This document shows positions 7,210-14,472 of a stretch of 14,472 nucleotides of DNA, one piece after another. A model generated the notes under the pieces. It ran no database searches. It was not told where the DNA came from and worked only from the letters and a program-made list of their open reading frames with translations. Each line of letters opens with the position of its first letter. The stretch's first letter is position 1. A program made the position numbers and the translations under genes. This stretch comes from Pseudomonas sp. SST3 (GTDB lineage: Bacteria > Pseudomonadota > Gammaproteobacteria > Pseudomonadales > Pseudomonadaceae). The stretch is taken from assembly GCF_003325755.1 (NCBI RefSeq), contig NZ_QORI02000042.1:1-14472 (forward strand), written 5' to 3'.

Positions 7210-7932
7210 ATGCTCGATGCCCAGGGGATCCCCCGTCCTGAGCAGGTCGATAGCGGCACCCTCTCCGAGCATGTCTTTCGGCTGATCCAAGCGGCCATCG
7301 TAAAAGGTGACATCGCCCCAGGCAGCAAGATCTCCGAGCCCGAGCTCGCCCGCACCTACGGCATAAGCCGCGGCCCGTTGCGCGAGGCGATACACCGCCT
7401 CGAAGGGCAGAAGCTGCTGGTTCGCGTACCGCATGTGGGTGCTCGCGTGGTGTCGCTCAGCCATGCGGAGTTGATCGAGCTCTATGAGATTCGCGAATCA
7501 CTGGAAGGCATGGCCTGTCGGCTCGCCGCCGAACGCCTGAGCGAGGCCGAGATCGACGAGCTGAGGCGCGTACTCGATACCCACGAGCGGGATGAGGCGT
7601 TTCGGGCCGGCGTCGGCTATTACCAGCAGGAGGGCGACTTCGATTTTCACTACCGGATCATCCAGGGCAGCGGCAACCGCACGCTGACCCAAATGTTGTG
7701 TGGTGAGCTGTATCAGTTGGTGCGGATGTACCGCATACAGTTTTCCGCTACCCCAAACCGTCCGCGGCAGGCTTTTGCCGAGCACCACAGGATTCTCGAT
7801 GCCATTGCCGACCGTGACGGCGAGCTGGCCGAGTTGTTGATGCGCCGGCATATCGGCGGATCTAAACGCAACATCGAGCGCCACTACCAGGCCGCTCAGG
7901 AACAGACACCACAAACAAGAGGTGAGGCATGA
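7198..7932 (+). CDS. prpR: GntR-family (FCD/FadR type) regulator of the 2-methylcitrate genes
   Basis: A 244-residue DNA-binding regulator. The winged HTH covers about residues 20-85, with a strongly conserved recognition region ([20 protein letters not shown]). The FCD ligand domain covers about 90-225 and shows the usual metal/ligand positions: DFDFHYRII (His151), AFAEHHRIL (His196) and LLMRRHI (His218). In Pseudomonas a GntR gene of this type precedes prpB, and it probably senses a pathway intermediate such as 2-methylcitrate; this is not shown by the sequence. Start is uncertain: GTG 7198, or ATG 7210, which has the better-spaced AAGGTG. Its stop overlaps the prpB start (ATGA), implying translational coupling. 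It is unrelated to the sigma-54-type PrpR of enterobacteria despite the shared name. Confidence 0.88.
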   Translation: MSTNMLDAQGIPRPEQVDSGTLSEHVFRLIQAAIVKGDIAPGSKISEPELARTYGISRGPLREAIHRLEGQKLLVRVPHVGARVVSLSHAELIELYEIRESLEGMACRLAAERLSEAEIDELRRVLDTHERDEAFRAGVGYYQQEGDFDFHYRIIQGSGNRTLTQMLCGELYQLVRMYRIQFSATPNRPRQAFAEHHRILDAIADRDGELAELLMRRHIGGSKRNIERHYQAAQEQTPQTRGEA

Positions 7933-8816
7933 CACTTCCTACCCCCGGCCAGCGTTTCCGTGATGCGGTGGCCAGCGAGCATCCCCTGCAGGTGGTTGGC
8001 GCGATCAACGCCAACCATGCGCTGCTGGCCAAGCGTGCCGGTTTCAAGGCGATCTATCTGTCGGGTGGCGGCGTTGCTGCCGGTTCGCTCGGCTTGCCGG
8101 ACCTTGGCATAAGCGGTCTGGATGATGTGCTGACGGACGTGCGCCGCATTACCGATGTTTGCGACCTGCCGCTATTGGTGGATGTCGATACCGGCTTCGG
8201 TTCCTCTGCCTTCAATGTGGCACGTACCGTCAAGTCGATGATCAAGTTCGGCGCCGCGGCAATCCACATCGAGGACCAGGTCGGCGCCAAGCGTTGCGGT
8301 CATCGACCGAACAAGGAAATCGTCTCGCAGCAGGAGATGATCGATCGGATCAAGGCCGCCGTCGATGCGCGTACTGACGACAGCTTCGTGATCATGGCGC
8401 GCACCGATGCGCTGGCGGTAGAAGGTCTGGACTCCGCGCTGGAACGGGCCCAGGCCTGCGTCGAAGCGGGCGCAGACATGGTGTTCCCGGAGGCGATCAC
8501 CGAACTGTCGATGTACAAGCTGTTCGCCGAGAAGGTCGGCGCGCCGATCCTCGCGAACATCACCGAGTTCGGCTCGACACCCCTGTATACAACCGAAGAA
8601 CTGGCCAGCGCCGATGTTTCGCTGGTGCTGTATCCGCTGTCGGCGTTCCGCGCCATGAACAAGGCAGCCGAGAACGTCTACACCGCGATCCGCCGCGACG
8701 GAACGCAAAAGAACGTGATCGACACCATGCAGACCCGCATGGAGCTGTACGACCGCATCAATTACCACGCCTTCGAGCAAAGCCTCGATGCGCTGTTTGC
8801 CCAGAAGAAAAGCTGA
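7929..8816 (+). CDS. prpB: 2-methylisocitrate lyase
   Basis: Cleaves (2S,3R)-2-methylisocitrate to pyruvate and succinate in the cytoplasm, the last step of the 2-methylcitrate cycle. At 295 residues it has full family length (PEP mutase/isocitrate lyase superfamily, TIM barrel, Mg-dependent). The signature KRCGH is at 121-125 with the catalytic Cys123. The residues I recall as active-site in E. coli PrpB fall at identical numbers: Asp58, Asp85 and Asp87 (DVDTG), Glu115, Arg158 and Glu188. Start ATG 7929 lies in the ATGA overlap with the regulator and follows GAGGTGAGG. The 80-base gap to prpC contains a small hairpin (8825-8841). Intact, and no alternative function is likely given the neighbours. 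Confidence 0.97.
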   Translation: MTLPTPGQRFRDAVASEHPLQVVGAINANHALLAKRAGFKAIYLSGGGVAAGSLGLPDLGISGLDDVLTDVRRITDVCDLPLLVDVDTGFGSSAFNVARTVKSMIKFGAAAIHIEDQVGAKRCGHRPNKEIVSQQEMIDRIKAAVDARTDDSFVIMARTDALAVEGLDSALERAQACVEAGADMVFPEAITELSMYKLFAEKVGAPILANITEFGSTPLYTTEELASADVSLVLYPLSAFRAMNKAAENVYTAIRRDGTQKNVIDTMQTRMELYDRINYHAFEQSLDALFAQKKS

Positions 8817-8884
8817 AACGAAGCGGGACGCCTGACGTTCCGACCGACCGAAAAGTAATTTGCAGTATCCAGAACAAATCCAAT

Positions 8885-8890
8885 AAGGAG
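8885..8890 (+). promoter_or_regulatory. Strong ribosome binding site of prpC
   Basis: AAGGAG, 6 bases before the ATG at 8897. It is the best Shine-Dalgarno site in the operon, fixes the prpC start, and suggests independent strong translation. Confidence 0.75.
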
Positions 8891-8896
8891 AGAGCA

Positions 8897-10024
8897 ATGG
8901 CTGAAGCAAAAGTTTTGAGTGGCGCTGGCCTGCGTGGGCAAGTCGCCGGGCAGACCGCGCTATGCACCGTGGGCAAGACTGGTGCGGGTCTAACCTACCG
9001 TGGTTACGACGTGCGAGAACTGGCCGAACATGCCGAATTCGAAGAAGTCGCCTATCTGCTGTTCTATGGCGAGCTGCCCACCGAGCAGCAATTGGCCGAC
9101 TACAAGAAACGGCTGAAGACCATGCGCGACCTACCAGCCGCACTGAAGGAAGTGCTGGAGCGGATCCCGGCTGATGCTCATCCGATGGATGTGATGCGTA
9201 CCGGTGCGTCTGTGCTGGGTACGCTGGAGCCGGAGCTTTCGTTCGAGCAGCAGCGCGATGTGGCTGAGCGCTTGATGACCGCGTTTCCGGCAATCATGTG
9301 TTACTGGTACCGCTTTACGCACCAGCAGACGCAAATCGAGTGCACCAGCGACGAAGACACCCTGGGCGGGCATTTCCTGGCGTTGCTGCATGGCAAGAAA
9401 CCGAGCGAACTGCACGTCAAGGTGATGAACGTTTCCTTGATCCTTTACGCCGAGCACGAATTCAACGCATCGACCTTTACTGCACGCGTCTGCGCCTCGA
9501 CCCTGTCGGATATGTACTCCTGCGTAACCGGTGCCATCGGCTCATTGCGTGGCCCGCTTCATGGCGGTGCCAACGAAGCTGCGATGGACATGATCGAGCA
9601 GTGGAAGTCGCCGGACGATGCGGTACAGGGCATCCTCGGCATGCTCGAGCGCAAGGACAAAATCATGGGCTTCGGCCACGCGATCTATAAAGAATCCGAT
9701 CCGCGTAACGAAGTCATCAAGGTCTGGGCCAAGAAACTGGCCGAGGAAGTCGGTGATACCGTTCTGTTCCCGGTTTCGGTCGCGGTCGACGAAACCATGT
9801 GGGCGCAGAAGAAGCTGTTCCCGAACGCCGACTTCTACCACGCTTCCGCCTACCACTTCATGGGCATTCCGACCAAGCTGTTCACGCCGATCTTCGTCTG
9901 CTCGCGCGTAACCGGCTGGGCGTCCCATGTCATCGAACAACGGGCCAACAATCGCATTATCCGGCCGAGTGCCGAATACGTTGGCCCGGAACAGCGCAAG
10001 GTTGTCCCGATCGCTGAACGCTGA
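8897..10024 (+). CDS. prpC: 2-methylcitrate synthase
   Basis: Condenses propionyl-CoA with oxaloacetate to 2-methylcitrate and CoA, the entry step of propionate breakdown. Its 375 residues are the short citrate-synthase type, lacking the N-terminal extension of the hexameric TCA enzyme GltA. Catalytic residues are all present: His222 in LRGPLHGGANEAA, His261 in IMGFGHAIYK, Asp312 in NADFYHASAYHFMGIP. Also seen are AEHEFNAST (His187) and the substrate arginines in ESDPR and SRVTGW. Family members usually retain some citrate synthase activity. Context (prpB before, acnD after) makes methylcitrate synthase the firm call. Confidence 0.97.
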   Translation: MAEAKVLSGAGLRGQVAGQTALCTVGKTGAGLTYRGYDVRELAEHAEFEEVAYLLFYGELPTEQQLADYKKRLKTMRDLPAALKEVLERIPADAHPMDVMRTGASVLGTLEPELSFEQQRDVAERLMTAFPAIMCYWYRFTHQQTQIECTSDEDTLGGHFLALLHGKKPSELHVKVMNVSLILYAEHEFNASTFTARVCASTLSDMYSCVTGAIGSLRGPLHGGANEAAMDMIEQWKSPDDAVQGILGMLERKDKIMGFGHAIYKESDPRNEVIKVWAKKLAEEVGDTVLFPVSVAVDETMWAQKKLFPNADFYHASAYHFMGIPTKLFTPIFVCSRVTGWASHVIEQRANNRIIRPSAEYVGPEQRKVVPIAER

Positions 10025-10031
10025 TCAAGGG

Positions 10032-10057
10032 GGGGAGGCCGCACCAGCGGTTTCCCC
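10032..10057 (+). other. Hairpin between prpC and acnD
   Basis: GGGGAGGCCGC (10032-10042) pairs with GCGGTTTCCCC (10047-10057): 11 pairs including two G-U, around the loop ACCA. It starts 7 bases after the prpC stop and is not followed by a T-run, so mRNA stabilisation or partial attenuation is likelier than full termination. Confidence 0.5.
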
Positions 10058-10098
10058 GACCTTGCCTTCGAATATCCACTGGATCGAGTCTTTCCGGC

Positions 10099-12696
10099 AT
10101 GAATACAGAACACCGCAAACCGTTGCCCGGCACACTGCTGGATTACTTCGATACCCGAGCCGCGGTCGAAGCCATCCAGCCGGGTTCCTACGACAAGCTG
10201 CCCTATACCTCGCGTGTACTGGCTGAACAGCTGGTGCGCCGCTGCGATCCGGCTGTGTTGGCTGATTCGCTCAAGCAAATCATCGAGCGCCGGCGCGATC
10301 TGGATTTCCCCTGGTATCCGGCGCGCGTGGTCTGTCACGACATTCTCGGTCAGACCGCTCTGGTTGATCTCGCCGGTCTGCGCGATGCGATTGCTGAGCA
10401 GGGCGGTGATCCGTCCAAAGTTAATCCAGTGGTCCCGACCCAGTTGATCGTCGATCATTCGTTGGCTGTGGAATTCGCCGGCTTCGATCCGGAAGCGTTC
10501 GAAAAGAACCGCGCGATCGAAGAGCGCCGCAACGAAGACCGCTTCCATTTCATCGAATGGACCAAGACCGCATTCAAAAATGTCGATGTGATCCCGGCCG
10601 GCAACGGCATCATGCACCAGATCAACCTGGAGAAGATGTCGCCGGTGATTCAAGCACGGGGTGGCGTAGCCTTCCCGGATACCTGCGTGGGAACCGATAG
10701 CCACACCCCGCACGTCGATGCCCTGGGTGTGATCGCCGTCGGCGTCGGCGGTCTGGAAGCCGAAACCGTGATGCTTGGCCGCGCTTCGATGATGCGTCTG
10801 CCGGATATCGTCGGCGTTAAGCTGACGGGTAAACATCAGCCCGGCATCACCTGTACTGACATCGTCCTAGCTTTGACTGAGTTCCTTCGCAAGGAGCGCG
10901 TGGTCGGTGCGTACGTCGAGTTCTTCGGTGAAGGCGCCGCCAGCCTGACCATCGGGGATCGCGCCACGATCTCCAATATGTGCCCCGAGTACGGCGCCAC
11001 GGCGGCGATGTTCTACATCGACCAGCAGACCATCGATTACCTGATACTGACCGGCCGCGAGCCGGAACAGGTGGCGCTGGTCGAGAACTATGCAAAGACC
11101 ACTGGTCTTTGGGCCGATGCGCTGGTCGAAGCCGAATACGAGAGGGTGCTGGAATTTGATCTGTCCAGCGTCGAACGCACCATGGCCGGACCCTCGAACC
11201 CGCATCGCCGCCTGCCGACCTCGGCGCTGCATGAGCGCGGGATCGCCACGGACCTGGACAAGGCGTTGGCGGAAGAAGCACAGGGGTTGATGCCGGATGG
11301 TGCGGTGATCATTGCCGCTATCACCAGCTGCACCAATACTTCCAATCCACGAAATGTCGTGGCTGCTGGTTTGCTGGCTAAGAAGGCCAACGAACTGGGA
11401 CTGCTGCGTAAGCCCTGGGTGAAGACTTCCTTCGCGCCAGGCTCGAAGGTGGCCAAGCTGTACCTGGAGGATGCCGGGCTGCTATCCGAACTGGAAAAGC
11501 TCGGCTTTGGCATCGTCGCCTACGCCTGTACGACCTGCAACGGCATGTCCGGAGCGCTGGACCCAGAGATTCAGCAGGAAATCATCGATCGAGACCTGTA
11601 CGCCACCGCGGTGCTCTCGGGTAATCGCAACTTCGATGGCCGTATTCATCCGTACGCTAAACAGGCCTTTCTCGCCTCGCCACCGCTGGTAGTCGCCTAC
11701 GCCATCGCCGGTACCGTGCGTTTCGACATCGAAAAGGACGTGCTTGGCCATGACCCGTCGGGCAATCCGGTTACCCTCAAAGTCCTGTGGCCGAGCGATG
11801 AAGAGATTGACCGCATCGTCGCTGCGTCGGTGAAACCCGAGCAGTTCAAGCAGATCTACATTCCAATGTTCGATCTGGGGACGGTGACCGAGGCCGAAAG
11901 CCCCCTGTACGACTGGCGGCCGATGTCGACCTACATCCGTCGGCCACCTTACTGGGAGGGCGCGCTCGCGGGCGAACGCTCGCTCAAGGGCATGCGTCCG
12001 CTGGCTGTGCTGCCGGACAACATCACCACCGATCATTTGTCGCCGTCCAACGCGATTCTGCTGGACAGTGCCGCTGGTGAATACCTGGCAAAGATGGGCC
12101 TGCCGGAGGAGGACTTCAATTCTTACGCGACCCACCGCGGCGATCATCTGACCGCTCAGCGCGCGACCTTCGCCAACCCACAGTTGGTGAATGAAATGGC
12201 TGTGGTCGATGGCCAGGTAAAGAAGGGTTCGCTGACACGCGTCGAGCCGGAAGGCACCGTCATGCGCATGTGGGAGGCGATCGAAACCTACATGCAGCGC
12301 AAGCAACCGCTGATCATCATTGCTGGCGCGGATTATGGGCAGGGCTCCTCCCGCGACTGGGCCGCCAAGGGTGTTCGGCTGGCAGGTGTCGAGGCAATCG
12401 TGGCCGAGGGCTTCGAGCGCATCCACCGTACTAACCTGGTTGGCATGGGCGTGCTGCCGTTGGAATTCCAGCCGGGCACCACGCGCAAGACCCTGGATAT
12501 CGACGGCAGTGAGACCTTTGACGTGATCGGCGAGCGCACTCCGCGTGCCACGCTGACGCTGGTGATCACCCGCAAGACTGGCGAGCGGCTTGAAGTGCCA
12601 GTCATCTGTCGTCTTGATACGGCCGAGGAAGTGTCGATATATGACGCTGGTGGGGTGCTCCAACGCTTCGCGAGGGATTTCCTCAACCAACCCTGA
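10099..12696 (+). CDS. acnD: Fe/S-dependent 2-methylcitrate dehydratase (aconitase-like)
   Basis: Dehydrates 2-methylcitrate to 2-methyl-trans-aconitate, replacing or backing up PrpD; it needs PrpF for net flux. Its 865 residues match the AcnA/AcnD subfamily. The [4Fe-4S] ligands are Cys411 (AAITSCTNTSNP), Cys477 and Cys480 (YACTTCNGMSG). Other aconitase marks are HDILGQTALVDLAG (80-93), GTDSHTPH (198-205), SGNRNFDGRIHP (507-518), and in the C-terminal swivel domain LPDNITTDHLSPSN and GADYGQGSSRDWAAKG. The start ATG 10099 has only a weak purine-rich site and lies 74 bases after prpC. It is not the housekeeping aconitase: the adjacent prpF and operon position point to AcnD. Long open frames antisense to it are shadows. 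Confidence 0.95.
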   Translation: MNTEHRKPLPGTLLDYFDTRAAVEAIQPGSYDKLPYTSRVLAEQLVRRCDPAVLADSLKQIIERRRDLDFPWYPARVVCHDILGQTALVDLAGLRDAIAEQGGDPSKVNPVVPTQLIVDHSLAVEFAGFDPEAFEKNRAIEERRNEDRFHFIEWTKTAFKNVDVIPAGNGIMHQINLEKMSPVIQARGGVAFPDTCVGTDSHTPHVDALGVIAVGVGGLEAETVMLGRASMMRLPDIVGVKLTGKHQPGITCTDIVLALTEFLRKERVVGAYVEFFGEGAASLTIGDRATISNMCPEYGATAAMFYIDQQTIDYLILTGREPEQVALVENYAKTTGLWADALVEAEYERVLEFDLSSVERTMAGPSNPHRRLPTSALHERGIATDLDKALAEEAQGLMPDGAVIIAAITSCTNTSNPRNVVAAGLLAKKANELGLLRKPWVKTSFAPGSKVAKLYLEDAGLLSELEKLGFGIVAYACTTCNGMSGALDPEIQQEIIDRDLYATAVLSGNRNFDGRIHPYAKQAFLASPPLVVAYAIAGTVRFDIEKDVLGHDPSGNPVTLKVLWPSDEEIDRIVAASVKPEQFKQIYIPMFDLGTVTEAESPLYDWRPMSTYIRRPPYWEGALAGERSLKGMRPLAVLPDNITTDHLSPSNAILLDSAAGEYLAKMGLPEEDFNSYATHRGDHLTAQRATFANPQLVNEMAVVDGQVKKGSLTRVEPEGTVMRMWEAIETYMQRKQPLIIIAGADYGQGSSRDWAAKGVRLAGVEAIVAEGFERIHRTNLVGMGVLPLEFQPGTTRKTLDIDGSETFDVIGERTPRATLTLVITRKTGERLEVPVICRLDTAEEVSIYDAGGVLQRFARDFLNQP

Positions 12697-12716
12697 GGAC
12701 GTCGCTAGGCGGAACT

Positions 12717-12736
12717 GCTGCGCCCAAGGCGGCAGC
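12717..12736 (+). other. Hairpin between acnD and prpF
   Basis: GCTGCGCC (12717-12724) pairs with GGCGGCAGC (12728-12736) around CAA, with one bulged base. Flanking CTAGGCGG and CGCCTCCCTAG can extend the structure. No T-run follows. It probably affects mRNA stability in the 109-base gap and is not a strong terminator. Confidence 0.4.
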
Positions 12737-12805
12737 GTCGCCTCCCTAGTGTTGAATTTGTGCTGTGACCAGTGGGGTCACCGCATTTGATGAGGAAGGT
12801 TTCCC

Positions 12806-13993
12806 ATGGCTCATGCACCGCAACTGAAAATTCCGGCTACCTATATGCGCGGTGGCACCAGCAAAGGCGTGTTCTTCCGCCTGCAGGATCTGCCGCCGGC
12901 GGCACAGGTCCCCGGCGAGGCGCGTGACAAGCTATTTATGCGCGTCATCGGCAGTCCCGACCCCTACGGCAAACATACCGATGGGATGGGTGGCGCCACA
13001 TCCAGCACCAGCAAATGCGTGATTCTTTCCAAAAGCGATCGTCCCGAACACGACGTCGAATACCTATTTGGCCAAGTATCGATCGACAATGCCTTTGTCG
13101 ACTGGAGCGGCAATTGCGGCAACCTCTCCACGGCTGCCGGTGCCTTCGCCCTGCATGCGGGGCTGGTCGATCCGGAGCGGATTCTCCGGGACGGCGTCTG
13201 CAGCGTGCGCATCTGGCAGGCTAACATCGGCAAGACCATTATCGCCCATGTGCCGGTCAGCAACGGGGAGGTGCAGGAGACCGGTGACTTCGAACTGGAC
13301 GGCGTGACCTTTCCGGCCGCCGAGATCGTGCTGGAGTTCATCGACCCTGCAGACGAAGGTGAGGGCGGCGGCTCGATGTTTCCCACCGGAAATCTTGTTG
13401 ACGACCTTGACGTGCCGGGTATCGGTGTTCTGAAAACGACCATGATCAATGTCGGTATCCCGACCGTCTTTATCAACGCTGAAGACATCGGCTTCGCCGG
13501 TACGGAACTGCAGGAAACTATCAACGGGGATCCGAAGACGCTGGCGATGTTCGAGGTTATCCGTGCCCATGGCGCGCTGCGCATGGGCCTTATCGCGACG
13601 CTCGAAGAGGCCGCCAAACGTCAGCACACTCCAAAAGTGGCTTTTGTCGCCAAGCCAGCTGACTACGTTTCATCTAGTGGCAAAGCCGTGAGCTCCGCTG
13701 AAATAGACCTTCTAGTGCGAGCGTTATCGATGGGCAAGCTGCACCACGCGATGGTGGGCACCGCGGCCGTCGCCATCGGTACAGCGGCCTCGATTCCAGG
13801 CACGCTGGTCAATCTGGCAGCCGGAGGCGGCGATCGCTCAGACCTGGTGTTTGGGCACCCGTCCGGCACCTTGAGGGTGGGCGCCGAGGCCCGCAAGGTT
13901 AACGGTGAGTGGACGGTGCTGAAGGCAAGCATGAGCCGCAGTGCGCGCATCCTGATGGAAGGATGGGTACGCGTGCCGGGCGAAGGGTTGTGA
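12806..13993 (+). CDS. prpF: 2-methylaconitate cis-trans isomerase (AcnD partner)
   Basis: Isomerises 2-methyl-trans-aconitate made by AcnD to the cis form, which a general aconitase then hydrates to 2-methylisocitrate. At 395 residues it has full length, with the diaminopimelate-epimerase-like two-domain fold. Conserved marks are MRGGTSKGVFF (14-24), DGMGGATSSTSKC (59-71, Lys70) and DWSGNCGNLS (99-108, Cys104). Lys70 and Cys104 match the active-site Lys73/Cys107 I recall for the Shewanella enzyme, with a constant offset of three. Further on are GIPTVFINAEDIG and FGHPSGTLRV. The start ATG 12806 has GAGGAAGG six bases upstream. It is the last prp gene here; no prpD follows and no clear terminator is seen after the stop. 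Confidence 0.95.
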   Translation: MAHAPQLKIPATYMRGGTSKGVFFRLQDLPPAAQVPGEARDKLFMRVIGSPDPYGKHTDGMGGATSSTSKCVILSKSDRPEHDVEYLFGQVSIDNAFVDWSGNCGNLSTAAGAFALHAGLVDPERILRDGVCSVRIWQANIGKTIIAHVPVSNGEVQETGDFELDGVTFPAAEIVLEFIDPADEGEGGGSMFPTGNLVDDLDVPGIGVLKTTMINVGIPTVFINAEDIGFAGTELQETINGDPKTLAMFEVIRAHGALRMGLIATLEEAAKRQHTPKVAFVAKPADYVSSSGKAVSSAEIDLLVRALSMGKLHHAMVGTAAVAIGTAASIPGTLVNLAAGGGDRSDLVFGHPSGTLRVGAEARKVNGEWTVLKASMSRSARILMEGWVRVPGEGL

Positions 13994-14280
13994 TGCCAGC
14001 TGGGTTTGATGCTTCGGCGGCCTCCAAACTAAAGGCCCGATGCAAAAATTTTCACTAAGCGGACTTTTTGTTGCCTAGCGAAGCGGCACTTATTTCAGCG
14101 TGCGCTCGATGCTTTTCCACGCGTGGATAAGTCTATCAGCGCAGCTGCTCTTGAACCCACTCCTTCGATAGCCCAGTTCAGTTGTTGAAGACCTGCCACA
14201 TTCCGTCATGCAGCAGGTCACCCTTGCCATGCAATCAAAACGGTTCGTCAGCCGCCGTGTCGTTGTCGCCCTTGCGTTTT
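13994..14280. other. Unassigned stretch after prpF
   Basis: About 290 bases without a supportable gene. It is more AT-rich around 14035-14080, and a minus-strand frame (14090-14356) has a low-complexity Arg-rich start and no known family. Partial palindromic look-alikes occur (AAGCGGAC and AAGCGGCAC), but no paired IS ends were found. It probably contains the junction between the prp operon and the island-type DNA to the right. Confidence 0.4.

Positions 14281-14472
<192 letters not shown>

Noticed and set aside
8825..8841. Hairpin GGGACG / CGTTCC after prpB as a terminator
   Set aside because: Only six pairs including a G-U and no T-run, inside an evident operon.
11482..12690. A 402-codon open frame antisense to acnD, with similar long antisense frames at 9850-10836 and 8172-9293
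   Set aside because: They lie opposite strongly conserved enzyme genes, have His/Arg-rich sequence typical of the reverse of high-GC codons, and show no family motif.

Overview
The window looks like a high-GC gammaproteobacterial chromosome or genomic island, most likely Pseudomonas or Stutzerimonas. The evidence is the gene order GntR regulator - prpB - prpC - acnD - prpF, the protein sequences, and the types of insertion sequence present. The genus is inferred from recalled family resemblance, not from a search.

Left part (1-5198): layered mobile-element wreckage, almost all on the minus strand. An IS3-family element runs off the left edge (1-957) and looks intact where visible. It cuts off the end of an IS5-family element (958-4680), which itself sits inside the second gene of an IS2-like IS3-family remnant (4681-about 5090). 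The IS5 transposase gene is split. Its 5' part (4152-4612) ends at a group II intron 5' end (4151). Intron A has lost its middle, where another IS3-family element (2350-3983, pseudogenised) now sits. Its 3' end (maturase domain, domains V and VI) lies at 1905-2349. Then come only 7 bases that fit the expected continuation of the IS5 gene, and a second group II intron 5' end begins at 1897. Intron B is cut off at about 1386, where the 3' part of the IS5 transposase resumes.

Centre (5199-7197): a minus-strand FAD-linked 2-hydroxyacid dehydrogenase of the GlcD / D-2-hydroxyglutarate dehydrogenase family, followed by about 600 bases with only short unrecognised reading frames and a candidate promoter for the next operon.

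Right part (7198-13993): a plus-strand 2-methylcitrate cycle operon. PrpC condenses propionyl-CoA with oxaloacetate. AcnD dehydrates 2-methylcitrate and PrpF isomerises the product so that a general aconitase (not in this window) can hydrate it. PrpB cleaves 2-methylisocitrate to succinate and pyruvate. The FCD-type GntR protein, whose gene overlaps prpB, is the probable local regulator. prpD, which I recall as following prpF in related Pseudomonas loci, is not there. After about 290 bases of unassigned DNA comes a piece of a DUF932 (phage/plasmid-like) gene with a seven-copy hexanucleotide repeat. The catabolic operon is therefore bordered by mobile or island-type DNA on both sides.
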